64,000 bases of DNA from Gigaspora rosea (lineage: Eukaryota > Glomeromycota > Glomeromycetes > Diversisporales > Gigasporaceae). The position numbers and the translations under genes were made by a program. Shown piece by piece: positions 1-10,720 of this stretch. How positions within the stretch are numbered: the first letter of the stretch is position 1; the number at the start of each line of letters is the position of its first letter. The stretch is from assembly GCA_003550325.1 (NCBI GenBank), contig QKWP01000829.1, forward strand, positions 115,154 through 179,153. Direction: 5' to 3'. The notes under the pieces are model-generated. The model was not told where the DNA came from, searched no databases, and worked only from the letters and a program-made list of their open reading frames with translations.

Positions 1-955
1 GTTCATTTGCTTTAGTTCTTGAGAAAGTGCAGAAAAATGCTGTGTCATGGTGTTTGAATTTAGCTTTGATGGCCACTGGGATAGGTTCGTTTGTTGGTAT
101 GACTTTAAATTTGTAATTGATGAAAGTTGCAAATTTTTTCTCAGAGGTAAAGCAGTCAATGATAGCATTGTTGTGCCATAGTGTAAAGTCGAAGGGTTTG
201 TTTTGCCTTTGTCGTAGTTTAGTGGTTATATAGTCAGTACAAAGCTCAATTTGATGTGACTGGGCTTCAGTCAAGGGCCGGCGGTTCTGTCCTTTGAGTG
301 CTTGACTATAAGTTCTCTGAGGGCGGGTAATGTGGGAAGAGGCCATAGTTGTGTCAGAATGTGCGTCGGAGAGATTTTGGTTGGTGGGATAATCCGTTTG
401 TAGGTCTGGGAGGTCCGAGGGTACGTGCGAGGTCATTGATAATTCTTCCTTTTCGGGACTAATAGCAACCATGGGAGTGTCGATTTCTATTTGGGATGAT
501 CTTCCTGCGGGTAAGTAGTTTTGATCATCATTTTTGAGGGGCATGGAAATTTCTGTATCCATTTGTGCATTGTTTTCGCTAGTTGGAGAAGTTGGATTAA
601 TGTGGGGAACCAGTATGGGAATTTGGGAATTGATGTGCATTATTGTTGTTGTGTTGGTTGGGTTATGTAATGCTGTGTTTGTTGATGGGGTTTGGACCGA
701 TGATGTAATCAATGAATCTGATGAGAGTAAGTTAGAATCGCCACAATTAGGTGATTTTGTGAGTGTAGGGCTGGTGACAAGAGACGAAGGTTGGTTTGTT
801 GTTTTGGTTCTTTTAGCTGGGTGGCTCTTGGGAGCGTTGAGTGATTCTTGAATGCTGGTGTGAATGTCTTCAAGAGATTGTTGTTGAATGTCTTCCATAA
901 ATTGTGGTTGTTGATTGGAAGTCATTGCAAGAAGGTTGGAGAACTCACGAGGCAT
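1..955 (-). CDS. repeat-element ORF1-like protein, 3' end outside window
   Basis: A continuous minus-strand frame runs from an ATG at 955-953 (alternative in-frame ATG at 925-923) off the left edge, giving at least 318 codons without a stop. The first 200 residues are Ser/Thr/Asn/Gln/Pro-rich and look disordered. After about residue 215 the protein becomes basic and ordered, with a stretch containing RPLTEAQSHQIELCTDYITT followed by K-R-rich and aromatic segments. A disordered N-terminus leading into a compact basic domain is what ORF1 proteins of non-LTR retroelements and similar fungal repeat proteins look like, but I do not recognise a named domain. The frame stays open upstream of the ATG to a TAA near 1030. 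The gene continues left of the window, so its full length and any downstream ORF2 are unknown. Confidence 0.6.
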   Translation of the reverse strand, partial: MPREFSNLLAMTSNQQPQFMEDIQQQSLEDIHTSIQESLNAPKSHPAKRTKTTNQPSSLVTSPTLTKSPNCGDSNLLSSDSLITSSVQTPSTNTALHNPTNTTTIMHINSQIPILVPHINPTSPTSENNAQMDTEISMPLKNDDQNYLPAGRSSQIEIDTPMVAISPEKEELSMTSHVPSDLPDLQTDYPTNQNLSDAHSDTTMASSHITRPQRTYSQALKGQNRRPLTEAQSHQIELCTDYITTKLRQRQNKPFDFTLWHNNAIIDCFTSEKKFATFINYKFKVIPTNEPIPVAIKAKFKHHDTAFFCTFSRTKANE

Positions 956-2174
956 TAGAAAGAAACTATCTCCTTTTCTTTTAGTTATTTTTGAATGGGC
1001 ACTTAAGAAAATAGGTTCTTATTTGGCTTTAGGCCTAGAGGCCTATAATTATTAGAAAATTTGTATTTGTTTATGCTGTTTTACAAGTTTTTTCCCTTAG
1101 CTCTAGTTTTGGTTTAGTGATCTATGGGAAAGAGATTTTTTTATTATTGTAAAAAGTATTTTATCCGTTAAAAAGAACTTTGTACATATGTACAATTTTT
1201 ACAGGCAAAATTCTCGTGATCTAGTGATCAGATCTCCATCGTTTTAAAGTATGTATGCAGCAATCACAGATTGGAATTTTGGGTTTTCCAAATTCCTATT
1301 GGTCAAGCAAATTTTGTCCTAAATGATTCCATAAAAGCTAAATGCTTATTCAAATATTTCTTCTCGTTAATACTAGTTTCCTAGCTCTTCACAATCGAAC
1401 AAAAAGCACTTCGGAAGCTCTTTATTCAGCAGTTTTTTGATGAATTATTTTATTGCAAACTGAAATAAACATATATGAGAGGCCAGCAAATAGGAATTAA
1501 AATTTTAGCTTTATTTTTTATTATTTATTTATTTATTTATTTTTTTTTAATTCATTTTTTATTTTTAAATTATTTTATTTTAACCGCGAAATAACGCACA
1601 GAGTTATTTCGAGTTTTGGCCTGAATTAATCTTAATTTAGGCCGAAATTCGAAACCACACCAATCGCATTATTTCGTGGTTATGCAGTATTTATTTTCTT
1701 AATTTTTACCGGGGGACATCAAAGAGGAAAGGAGGGGTGATGTTAACCGAAAGCCTAACTTCAAACAGCTTTAGATAGGTTTTAGGTAGTAATATAATAA
1801 GCAAAATTGCCTAAGATCATCAAATTCTTAATTTGATTGGTCAGGTATCACGTGATTTTGCTCCACTTTAGACAACCGGGGGACCATTGGGGGTGATGTT
1901 AACCAAAAAATTAACTTCAAACGGCCTTAGTAGTTATTGAGATATTTTAGTTCAAAGTCTAAAAAACTTTTACTTAGAAACTTTCTACCCCCTTTCTACT
2001 GGCGAGCCCCCATATGGATAGAGATGATTAAATTAAAAAATATATATTTAAATATTTAAATTATTTTATTTGTTTTTATCAGTTATATATATTTATATGC
2101 AGTTGAAATTTTTTTCTTAATAATAGTAAGGGATTTTTTTCTTAACATATGTATAATTATATATTATATAAATA
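956..2174. other. intergenic, low-complexity
   Basis: No coding signal seen. It holds T-rich runs around 1500-1570, a loose inverted pair built on 'TTATTTCG' around 1585-1680, and the direct repeat pair listed separately. Confidence 0.6.
1709..1932. repeat. direct repeat pair
   Basis: Two diverged copies of a segment of about 60 bp, at 1709-1776 and 1876-1932. Both contain GGGGGACAT/C, then GGGTGATGTTAACC and TAACTTCAAAC. They flank a unique spacer of about 100 bp. It looks like the remains of a small repeated element. Confidence 0.6.
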
Positions 2175-2317
2175 TTGGACCTCTTGGTAATAATTTTTAG
2201 TTACTTGCTTAAAACTATTTTTATTATTTTATTACACTATAAAATACTATATGTACTATATGTATGTACTATACGTACTGTACACAAAAAAATTGGCTAT
2301 CATATAAATGCCACATA

Positions 2318-2761
2318 TCTAGGCATAGGAATTCCTGTAAATCAAAGGAAGGCTTTAGCTTAATCTTGGTGACTGTTATCGATATGGAATAAGAATTTCT
2401 ATAAATGAAAAGATGGCTTTTAAATGATACATGAAATCTGCAGAAAGAGGTGACAGCTTAGAACAAAGCAATCTTGATTATTGTTATTAAATTGGTATGG
2501 ACACATATGTTAGTGAGGATAAATAAAGCTTTTGAATTGTACTTAAAATCTGCTGAGGCGGGAAATAGTTCAGGACAAAATTTACTTAGTGTTTGCTAAC
2601 AATGCGGGATAGGAACTTCCAGAGATGTAAAAAAAGCTTTTGAATACTATAAAAAGTCTGCTTTGGGAGGTCGCAATTTAGGAATAAGAAATCTTTCTTA
2701 TTGTTATCGATTTGATATAGGAACTCCTGTAGATAAAAATAAGTTAAAGAACTCCTGGATA
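2318..2761 (+). pseudogene. decayed Sel1-repeat protein gene fragment
   Basis: Translation in shifting plus frames gives four degenerate Sel1-like repeats of about 36 residues. Recurrent pieces are GIGTPV-type turns followed by KAFE-YLKSA and G-N/A-x-L segments (for example near 2330, 2500, 2610 and 2700). Sel1 (TPR-like) repeats are abundant in Glomeromycotina, often next to kinase domains, and serve as protein-interaction scaffolds. Stops and frameshifts occur inside every repeat, and no start or promoter is visible, so this is a pseudogene. The reading continues past a transposon insertion at 2762-3630 into 3642 onward, where it fades out. Confidence 0.7.
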
Positions 2762-3630
2762 GTTCTTCGAATCGGGTCGGGTTCGGGTTAGAAAATTTTG
2801 ACCTGAAAGTTTCAGGCGGGTTCGGGTCGGGTTCGGGTTGAGAATTAACCCGACCTGACCTAACCCGACCTGACCCAAATTTTTATATAGATTAGTCGTT
2901 TTTTTCTTTAGAATAGCAGTTATCATTATGCAATCGGGATGCAGGATTAGATGTAATGCGAAATTGAAACGAAACAAGTTTTTTTTTTAAACAATCGCAT
3001 CTAACCTAAAATTTTGACTATGAAACTACACTTTTTTTTTAACAAAAAAAAAATCCCTGTGAAATTTTGGGTTAGAGAGTGAGGGTCTCTAGTTATTGCA
3101 TCTACCAAACGCTAATCCTAATCTTAGTCCGGCCGTTATTTATTTTGTTTAATGTAAAATCAAAACAAACAAAATAATTGGTCGATCAGGGGTAACGCGA
3201 TGAATAATAATTTATAATTTTTTTTTACATCAAAGGTCAAGCAATTTTTTCAATTTTTTTTTTTTGTTTTTTTTTTTTTTTTTTCACATCAAAGGTCACG
3301 CAATTTTTTTTTATTCACATCTAAGGTCACGCATTTTTTTTTTTTTTTATTTACATCTAAGGCCAAAATTTTATTTTTTTTAAAACTTTAGCATGTTGGG
3401 CTTAAAAATCCAGGTCGGGTTCAAGTCAGGTCGGGTCAGGGTTGAGTCGGGTTGAAGTGCTAACCCGAAAGTTTTCAACCTGACCTGACCCGAAATTTCA
3501 GGTCAGGTTGGGTCAGGGTCGGGTCGGGTTGAAGTGCTAACCCGAAAGTTTTCAACCCGACCCGAACCGAAATTTCGGGTCAGGTTCGGGTTGACTATAA
3601 CCCGACCCGAACCGACCCGTTCGGAGCACT
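2762..3630. mobile_element. non-autonomous TIR element, 11-bp TSD
   Basis: The 869-bp insert is bounded by an exact 11-bp direct repeat ACTCCTGGATA at 2751-2761 and 3631-3641. The ends are inverted: the left end reads TTCGAATCGGGTCGGGTTCG, and the complement of the right end reads CGAACGGGTCGGTTCGGGTC. Both termini extend into degenerate arrays of GGGTCGGGTT-type units (about 2770-2880 and 3405-3620). The centre is AT-rich with T homopolymers and has no ORF. A 9-11-bp target duplication is usual for Mutator-like elements, so a MULE-derived MITE is the likely class. It interrupts the Sel1 pseudogene. Confidence 0.8.
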
Positions 3631-3641
3631 ACTCCTGGATA

Positions 3642-5312
3642 AAGTTCATGATAGAAATTAAGCCACTTACAACGACCCTTCCTTTATAATTCATTGAAAC
3701 TTCATAATCGTCTCAATTTTCTTAACCTATTACATCCACCGTAGGGTAGTTATCACCAGCAGTGTTAAAAATTTTATGTTCCTTATTAGGAACAAAGTGG
3801 GAACATAAAAGTTATAATTTGTGTTCCCTAGTCCCTATAGTGATAGTTTCTCTGGCATGGCTGCCTTTTTTTTTTTTTTTTTTTTATCGTGGCATACTTA
3901 TTATATTATTAACTTTATTATAGGAACATTAAAAATTTTTGGGAACATAAATTTAATATTTTATGTTCCTGAAGAACAAAAAAAAAAAAAATTTCAAATC
4001 TTTTTCACTGATCATCAGTAGTGCGCTTCCCGCTCACTCTACTGTTATGATAATACAAGGCACAATTTCATTTGCTAATTTTTCCAGAGCATATTATTGT
4101 TTCATATGTTTCATATTGAATTCTTCATTCAAATTATTCATGATCTTTAATTAAATTCATTTTCAGCACTGAATGCTAGCATTCTCATGGCCATGTGATT
4201 GATCATATGTATTCTTTTTAATCGAAGTATTTGAAATAATCTATTTACCCCTTTTTACCTTTTATTTGTGCTAATCTATCTATTTACTCTAGTTAATATA
4301 TTTAATTCGATATATTACATCATATTAAAATTCTTATTTGAATTAATATAATAAATAACATTTGAAGTTGAGCATGAATATTATGATTATTATTTTAATT
4401 ATTATTTTCAAAATATGAATTTCACCTTATCAAAGTTGTAAGTGCGCCAGCAGCGCCCTATTTACACTTGCAAGATATATGCATATATGTGAATGCTAAG
4501 GTCAGTTGGTTTGTAATTTATCAGTTATAAATAATAAATCTCTAGAATCTTAATATTTTCTATAATTCACCAGCACACCAATTCCTTGCTTTAACGCAAC
4601 TATTTTGTGCAGATACATTATGAATATTTATTGAATACATTAATCAATAATTATGCAGTTAAAAAATTTAATGAAAAGTAACTTATATTCAATTGACAAT
4701 ATATCCATTATATTCATAAATTAAACTCAATATATATAAGATTAATTTTTATAGAAACTATTAGTGTAAATAAAAAGAGATTAAGCGAATTGCGAATACT
4801 GTACTTAAGTATTTTTGCACAAGTAAAAGTTTAAAAAAATGCGTTTTATTTAACATTTGCTTAAGTGTTTTATTTCTTTTTATTCATCGATATTATGCGC
4901 AATAAAGTTTAAAATACCTAAAAAAAGTTGTATATGTATCGCTAGTGAGCATTTATGCAAAGCTCTACTTTTTTCCCATAAAATATATATGAAATCGAAA
5001 AACATCTTTGTGAGAACACTAGAACTAATACATAAATCATTGTACAATACAATAGGATGGTTGTGTTTTTTGTAAATTATTGATTGGTATCCTCAAATAT
5101 TTTATATTATCGATTATGAAATGATAGGCAACCAGTTCAAATATCCGCAATTATGACATCAAAACTATATATATCTAGTTCTTGGATGTTATATATCTGA
5201 TTCTTGAGTATATAGATTTGATCTTTAGGATATAAATATTTATAAAGTATTTCAGGTATTATATAAGGAATCATCATATAATTCATTTTGCTTATAAGAT
5301 AACATTGAAAGT
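3642..5312. other. intergenic, AT-rich
   Basis: No supported gene. Around 3767-3990 the phrase TTTATGTTCC and its complement GGAACATAAA recur three or four times, suggesting a small decayed inverted-repeat element. Short open frames here are low-complexity Phe/Ile/Lys runs. Confidence 0.5.
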
Positions 5313-5615
5313 TTAGAAAGGCCCTAGATTCATAATAGAATCCACTGCATAATTGTTTTGCAAAATGTTCTTACTTTGTAAATCTCCATGAATAAATCTT
5401 TTAGAATAATTATTTTTAAGATTAGAAGCGATAAAAAGTAGCAAAATTAATTTATCTTTCCACTTCAATTGAATCAAATTATGAAGATTTTCATGCAATG
5501 ATTTCATCTCTGCGTATTTTAGGGCAAGAATATAATCACCTTTAGATTCATTATCTTTGGTTATTCCATAACAGATAACATTGTAAAAATGAGGCGTTTT
5601 CATGTTAAATATCAC
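5313..5615 (-). pseudogene. protein kinase catalytic-domain fragment
   Basis: The 100-codon minus-strand frame matches the middle of a tyrosine-kinase-like fold. It has a hinge-like segment GDYILALKYAEMKSLHENL (an LVLEYA-GGSL equivalent), then an alpha-E-like helix, then FIHGDLQSKNIL, which corresponds to the catalytic loop HRDLHSKNIL. The HRD Arg is Gly here, while the catalytic Asp, the Lys and the Asn are present. No glycine loop, VAIK lysine or clean DFG motif is present; the DFG region reads IMNLGPF. It is a truncated copy of a kinase of the kind expanded in AM fungi, probably non-functional. Confidence 0.75.
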
Positions 5616-6173
5616 GATATGCTTTTAACTTAATATCAAATCATATTAATGTAGTACCATATAAATTTATTCAACAATTTTTGTCCAGTATTGTATATAA
5701 ATTTTTTTTAAATTTTGACAAGAATTGCTTATTACTGCTACTGAATTCCAAATAAATAATAATTAACTATGATGGCTAATTTATATTATATATGTAATTA
5801 AAAACAATTAAAAAATAATAAAGTAACACTCGGCAAAGTTCAATTAAAATATGTCCATTAAAAATTAGTTATCATACTACAGTAAAACCTCTATAAGTGT
5901 ACGCCCTTGGGACTAAGCTTTAACAACGTGCACTTAGAGAACATTAAGAAAAAGCGCATTTGTAGAGCATGTAAATATTTGGGCCAAAATAAGAGAAAGA
6001 ATGAGCACTTATAAGGGTGCACTTATGGAGGGTTTACTGTGTTAAGAATTATTATTTGAACGATAAATATAACCAACTCAATTAAATATTCATATCAGTT
6101 TTTTTGATTAAAAATTAATTTTTGAATAAAAATCTCATAAAGAAAATTGCATTAGTTTATATATATTAAAAAC
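5616..6173. other. intergenic, AT-rich
   Basis: No gene seen. Around 5880-6045 a loose pair of segments with CTATAAGTG..CGCC and GTGCACTTATGGAGGGTTTACTGT is partly inverted and may be a small MITE. Confidence 0.4.
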
Positions 6174-6617
6174 TTAGTGAAGTGAACAGCCAAAAACAAT
6201 TAGATATCTTGGGTTATTGGGATCCCATTCCCCAACCTGAACCAAGGTCGTCCAAAATTTGTCATCATAATCACTAGGAACGGGAATATCTGATGCTTTT
6301 ATCGAATATGTGGTATTGGGCGGAAATGATTTATTAAAAGGTTCATTATGATATGTAGCATTATCAAGATCATGAATAAAACCAATTTCTAGAATAGTTT
6401 TATTTTTGGTGATATTATATCTCGGTGTTATTCCGACAACAGCAAAAGTTACATTTTGACCAGCAACAAGAGGGTCAGGTATTATTGTTACATTAAGTCC
6501 TGGAACCGAAGCGTCACAAGGTTCAAAAGTAGTAGTTCTTTTATAAAGTTTATGTGGAGCTGTGTTTACCGTGTAAAGTATAACAAATAAAATGAATACG
6601 AAAATAAAATTTTTCAT
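6174..6617 (-). CDS. secreted ML-domain (MD-2/NPC2-like) lipid-binding protein
   Basis: A 147-residue intact frame in a single exon, ATG at 6617-6615. Residues 1-19 form a signal peptide (MKNFIFVFILFVILYTVNTA). The mature part shows ML-domain features: an early FEPCD cysteine (about residue 33), beta-strand-rich segments, a central NVTFAVVG strand, a DIPVPSDYDDKF segment resembling the lipid-pocket mouth, and a C-terminal strand ending in FGCSLH with the partner cysteine. Several N-x-T/S sites suggest glycosylation. ML proteins bind single sterols or phospholipids in a beta-sandwich. In fungi they resemble phosphatidylglycerol/phosphatidylinositol transfer protein or NPC2. Length fits the family. 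Secretion to the ER or outside is inferred from the leader. Confidence 0.85.
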   Translation of the reverse strand: MKNFIFVFILFVILYTVNTAPHKLYKRTTTFEPCDASVPGLNVTIIPDPLVAGQNVTFAVVGITPRYNITKNKTILEIGFIHDLDNATYHNEPFNKSFPPNTTYSIKASDIPVPSDYDDKFWTTLVQVGEWDPNNPRYLIVFGCSLH

Positions 6618-7557
6618 GATTTCGTTGCAAAACAGTTAAGAATTTTGACTTCTTTTTTTTAATTCAACATAATTATCAATAAATAACTTCTTTTTATAGG
6701 AAAAAGAGCAGTCTTCAGAATTTCCCATTTGCGTTTTTTTTGAAAAAAATAGTAATTTAATTCATGATTGACACCATTTTCCTATTCTAAGTCGATAGTA
6801 AAGAGGGAGATCTACACATTCATCTGAACGAGAAAATCATGTTCTTGTAGATCATGCAGAACGTACGTATTACGTACGTACGTGAAAAACAAATAAATTA
6901 TTGAATTAGCATTAATTTACGTTCTAATCAAAATTGTACTTCGGTTTGCGTTATTTAATGAGCTAATAAAAATATTTCAGAAAAAAAAGAGATCTCACTC
7001 CTTTCTATTGAACAGTGCCCAAATGATGATCGTATGCAGATTGTCTCCTTTATGATGTCTGGTTTGATAGCCATTCATATGCACATGAACTTATGTTGCA
7101 AGATCGTTTCTTAATGTCGCATGACAGTCATGATTTAAAAATTGTCTGTCAATTACAGAATTTGGACTCGCAAAATTGATTTTTCAGTTTGCATTAACTT
7201 GTTGGTACCCACATGCAGGGTTGGCGAATGGACCAAAAATGTGGCTTAGCAGAACCAATGGACTATGTCCATTGACATGTTTTTCAAAGACCATCATAAT
7301 CCATTGCCAACCCTGCCCACCCCATATGGCTTGTACAATCAAATACTTTCATCGCAAGTCTAGCATAATGTATATCAGTTAATCATGTTTTAAGGAGTCG
7401 AGAAAGTACAATTCTTTCTTCAGTAATAAGATATTCTTTAAGAGAATTGGTCAATTTTTCATTATAATACTTCCGAGAACAATTCTTGAAGAACTGTTTT
7501 ATAATTTAATTAATATTCGAATTGAATCAGAATATCCAGACTTAATTATTCGATATA
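6618..7557. other. intergenic with one coding-like remnant
   Basis: Upstream region of the ML gene. A stretch at about 7035-7160 reads as 42 open codons (YADCLLYDVWFDSHSYAHEL and on) without a start and may be a gene remnant I cannot name. A CGTACGTA-rich palindromic patch lies near 6862-6880. Confidence 0.4.
7215..7316. repeat. foldback mini-element
   Basis: The arm GCAGGGTTGGCGAATGGA at the left end is matched by TCCATTGCCAACCCTGC at the right end. A second inner hairpin, CAATGGAC-TAT-GTCCATTG, lies near 7256-7275. The open frame across it is an artefact of the hairpin. Confidence 0.7.
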
Positions 7558-7939
7558 CTTTACAAAAATCTGACAATTTCTAAATATGCAATTATTTGCA
7601 AATAATAAGCAATATATAGTACATTATTAGTAATATGTTAGCAGATTTAATAATTTATTGCAAGATTATTTTATTATCAGCACTTTTAAATACCTAATAA
7701 ATTGGCTAAATAATGGTAATTTTTAGGCCTTTATTATTATTAAAATATTGATAATGTATTGCTAATACTAGCATTTTATTAGCATAATAATTGACAAATA
7801 TATTTAAAAGATTAAATTATAGTAATAAAATGCTAATAAAATACTCATATTTGCAAAAGTTTGTATTTTAATAGTACATTATCAGCGCTGTTAAATTGCT
7901 TATTTTTAGCAAGTTCGATTTTGACTGTTTTTTGTAAAG
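7558..7939. mobile_element. Tc1/mariner-type MITE flanked by TA
   Basis: The element begins CTTTACAAAAATCTGACAA, and its right end complement reads CTTTACAAAAAACAGTCAA. It is flanked on both sides by TA (7556-7557 and 7940-7941). The 382-bp interior is AT-rich and contains smaller inverted motifs (TGCTAATA / TATTAGCA). TA duplication with CTTTAC ends fits the Tc1/mariner or Stowaway-like class. Confidence 0.7.
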
Positions 7940-7970
7940 TAGGTAACCAAACCTATGTAAGGTAACTATA

Positions 7971-8012
7971 AGGTAGCTGCGCAACGTAATTGCGCTAAAA
8001 CCAGGAACGGGA
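7971..8012 (+). repeat. dispersed repeat, copy 1
   Basis: AGGTAGCTGCGCAACGTAAT and the following CCAGGAACGGG recur in inverted orientation at 38511-38550, with only a few mismatches over 40 bp. A shorter match (AAGGTAGCTGGGCAACG) is at about 61121. Confidence 0.6.
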
Positions 8013-8151
8013 AATTGGTTATAATTGATTTAGTTATAATATCTGATATAAAAAATTATAAGCTATATATGTACGTACGCATGTACGTACGCGCAAGAAA
8101 TCTAAACACCACAATTACACCTGATAGAGATAAAACATAATCAATGAAATT

Positions 8152-8289
8152 AAATACTTAAATTTATAAAGTCGATAATTTAATTTTAATGTGTAAATTG
8201 ATTATAGGTTACAGATTACTATATTACTCCAATGCAAATACACATTAAAATTCATATTTCTTAAATTATCGACTTCAATAAAGTATTTG
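8152..8289. mobile_element. hairpin MITE
   Basis: The arms of about 55 bp are near-perfect inverse complements. The left contains AAAGTCGATAATTTAA and TTTTAATGTGTAAATTG. The right contains CAAATACACATTAAAA and TTAAATTATCGACTTC. The central loop is about 25 bp. Confidence 0.75.
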
Positions 8290-8779
8290 CATGCACATTT
8301 TATTGTTGTTAATGATTTAGGATTTTAATGCATGTGTTTGTCTTTATAAGGCATGATCGTGATTCTTGGATTTCTTTTACTGTACGTAAGTACGTAAAAT
8401 GAGAATATTTCTGCTGGTATTATTGTTGATGTCTAGAATAGTTTAAAGATAAACTACTAACAAATCAATTTGTTACATATTGTATTACAAAAAAAAAAGG
8501 TTCCTATAATGTGACAATTTTTACTGTTAAAAGTACTTTAAAAATTACAATCAACTATAAAAAAAAATCGGTACTAATCATATTTATCCTAATATTAGCC
8601 AATAAAAACAAACTTCTGCTATGCTATAATCATATGATTTGGTATTTATTTATTTTGATTGGTTGATCTATTTGTGAATGCAAGTTCGAAATGTGTGACA
8701 GGTTATGCATGTTGTTGATCATACATCAAAATGTGCAAGTTCATTGATATATAGCAAAAGGCTCAACAAGCGATCAACG

Positions 8780-9185
8780 TGTACAGGGTATTACATCCAT
8801 ATTACCCGGAAGATCGTATACGAAATCGGAAACACCGATACCATTAAGGAAATCGAATCGACATGACAAGATTAGAAGTTAATCCGTAATGAAATGCAAA
8901 GAAGATCGAACACTGATGATCTGATAACAACAATCAGATGAAGATAATGAAAATCAGACGCGAAAATAAAGAAGAATAATAATCAGAAAAGAATTAATAT
9001 TCTAGTATAGCAAATTAACTAGTTAGATCAAAAATGCTAAGTTTTTATATCATGAATTTTATAGTTATTAGAAAAGTATTTAAACAGTAGATTTTAGACA
9101 TTCAAATCTGTGTGTTGAACTCGATAAAAATAAAGTGTTGACTACAAAATATTATATCCAGAATAATACCTTCAATACATGTACA
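8780..9185 (+). repeat. candidate LTR upstream of the 18-kb block
   Basis: The segment begins TGTACAGGG and ends ATACATGTACA, so it has TG...CA ends with a 6-bp inverted terminus. A TATTTAAA box at about 9077 and an AATAAA signal near 9129 are spaced as in U3-R. It lies 400 bp upstream of the first gene of the block. No second copy is visible after 27941, no 5-bp duplication flanks it, and no clear primer-binding site follows. It could be chance or a relic. Confidence 0.25.
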
Positions 9186-9596
9186 CTATTGAAATATTCT
9201 TGCTTTTAATAGTTTTGACCCTTTATTATATACCACTTGTAATTACTACTTTGATAGTAGTAAACCATTTGACATATCAAAATCTACTCCTTGCACCAAA
9301 GAAATCTAGCATACATAACCTTTAACATATTTAACATATATTTATATTCTCAAAAGAAATAATAGTATACTTAATTGTACCCACTATTGAATTTATTAAA
9401 TAAAAAACTGATTATTAAATACAAACATATACTTCGAACAAGTGAAAAGTAATTTGTTGGTTTATACTTGACGTATATATTAAGGACTAGCTACCCTTGA
9501 AAATACTATACTCTTCGAAGGAAAGTTTAACATTAAAGATGTGCACTATAAGGCGAAACAAATAAAAGCTGCAACGCCATAATAAAGAATAACTAA

Positions 9597-10180
9597 ATGA
9601 GAATATACACTACACTTTACAAAATATTTATCATCTGGATTATAATAAGTCTAACACCAATACCAAAGAATTTTATTAAAGCAGACATTATAGTCATAAC
9701 AGTACCAGCACCAGCACCTGCACCAATTACTACAACTCCTACAGAAAGCATTACTACTATGAGTAAAGCAAGTAAAGAAACTGCAACTACCTCTATTCAA
9801 TCAAGCCAAACGAACCAACCAGAAAATAATAACAATAGCAACCTTACCACTATTGTTGGAATATTAGCTGCAACATTAACAATACTAGCAATAACATTAA
9901 CAGTATTAATCTGCTGTATACGAAGACTTAGAAAAAGAAACAAGCATATAAAAGACACCTCCATACAAGAACAGGAGCAGTACCTCCACCTTCAGTATTA
10001 CAAGTTCAAAGAGGATTAGCGTATCAATCTCCCAACACCTCAGACTTACCATTTCAACAAGGCACATTCTCAAACCAAATCCCAGAATTAAATCAAAACC
10101 AATTAGAAACTTTAGTAAGAAATCTCAGCCTTAGAGACCAAGTACGGACTAAACAAGCACCTCCACCACCACATTACTAA
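9597..10180 (+). CDS. type I membrane protein 1 of the 18-kb block (frameshifted tail)
   Basis: From ATG 9597 the protein has an N-terminal hydrophobic leader (residues about 8-30). A Pro-Ala and Thr/Ser-rich extracellular stalk follows, starting VPAPAPAPITTTPTES. Then comes one transmembrane helix (about residues 85-108) followed by CCIRRLRKRNK, a stop-transfer basic cluster. The frame ends at 10019, but the -1 frame from about 9975 stays open to TAA 10178-10180. It encodes a Pro/Gln-rich cytoplasmic tail ending APPPPHY, so one indel probably split the original tail. The O-glycosylation-like stalk and single helix suggest a surface protein. It is the first of a run of small membrane proteins on this strand. 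No family is recognised. Confidence 0.6.
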
Positions 10181-10302
10181 AACAAGTAATCCGAAATAAA
10201 AGAAGTTTAATATAGGAAATTCACCGAACAAAAATAGATCAACAAAGAAAAAGATAGGAATACTAAAATAAAAACTGAAACTGCGATTACACACGTATAA
10301 GT

Positions 10303-10524
10303 TTGATAAACAAAGACAGAATAATATCAATTATAGTAACAATCGCTTCACTTATACTAGGCACCATTATCACATTAATAATATACTTCGCACCACCAGA
10401 AATCCAAACTAAATTAGCTCAAGGCATAACAATCACATTATTATCTGCAACAATAATATTTACAATCTACGCCCTCATCAGACCAGTAAATGACAGAAGA
10501 TCAAACAACATCGGCAACTGTTAA
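10303..10524 (+). CDS. small two-helix membrane protein
   Basis: The 73-codon frame begins at a TTG (10303); an ATG may have been lost. Two hydrophobic segments are visible: IISIIVTIASLILGTIITLI and, after a short polar PPEIQTKLAQ loop, ITITLLSATIIFTIYALI. The C-terminus overlaps the next gene by 35 bases. No homology is recognised. Size and topology resemble viroporin- or holin-like small membrane proteins, but that is only a shape comparison. Confidence 0.45.
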   Translation: MINKDRIISIIVTIASLILGTIITLIIYFAPPEIQTKLAQGITITLLSATIIFTIYALIRPVNDRRSNNIGNC

Positions 10525-10717
10525 CTGCAATTGTAATTTATTAAACCCACCAGCATCTACGCTATTACTCATCCTAATCGCAACAATATTCGTAGCTATC
10601 ATAACTATTCTTATAATCGAGGACAACCATCAAAGATATAAAAAGAGACTCTACAAACAGTTCTCTACTCTCTACGGACCATACGGAAATCAAGATACCA
10701 ACACTGGCTGTTGTTAA
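10490..10717 (+). CDS. small single-pass membrane protein 3
   Basis: A 75-residue frame from ATG 10490 that overlaps the preceding gene. It has a short N-terminal domain with two cysteines (TVNCNCNLLNPP). One transmembrane helix follows (STLLLILIATIFVAIITILI), then a basic cytoplasmic tail (NHQRYKKRLYKQF) ending in GCC. The pattern of a short ectodomain, one helix and a basic tail is shared with the neighbours at 10721 and 11134, suggesting a family or a multi-subunit membrane complex. Function unknown. Confidence 0.5.
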   Translation: MTEDQTTSATVNCNCNLLNPPASTLLLILIATIFVAIITILIIEDNHQRYKKRLYKQFSTLYGPYGNQDTNTGCC

Positions 10718-10720
10718 TCT

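Noticed and set aside
534..851. 105-codon plus-strand frame
   Set aside because: It lies antisense to the long minus-strand frame at 1-955, which has more natural composition and stays open to the window edge.
2744..2977. 77-codon minus-strand frame with GQVGLGQVGL
   Set aside because: It is the translation of the GGGTCGGGTT-type repeat in a transposon end.
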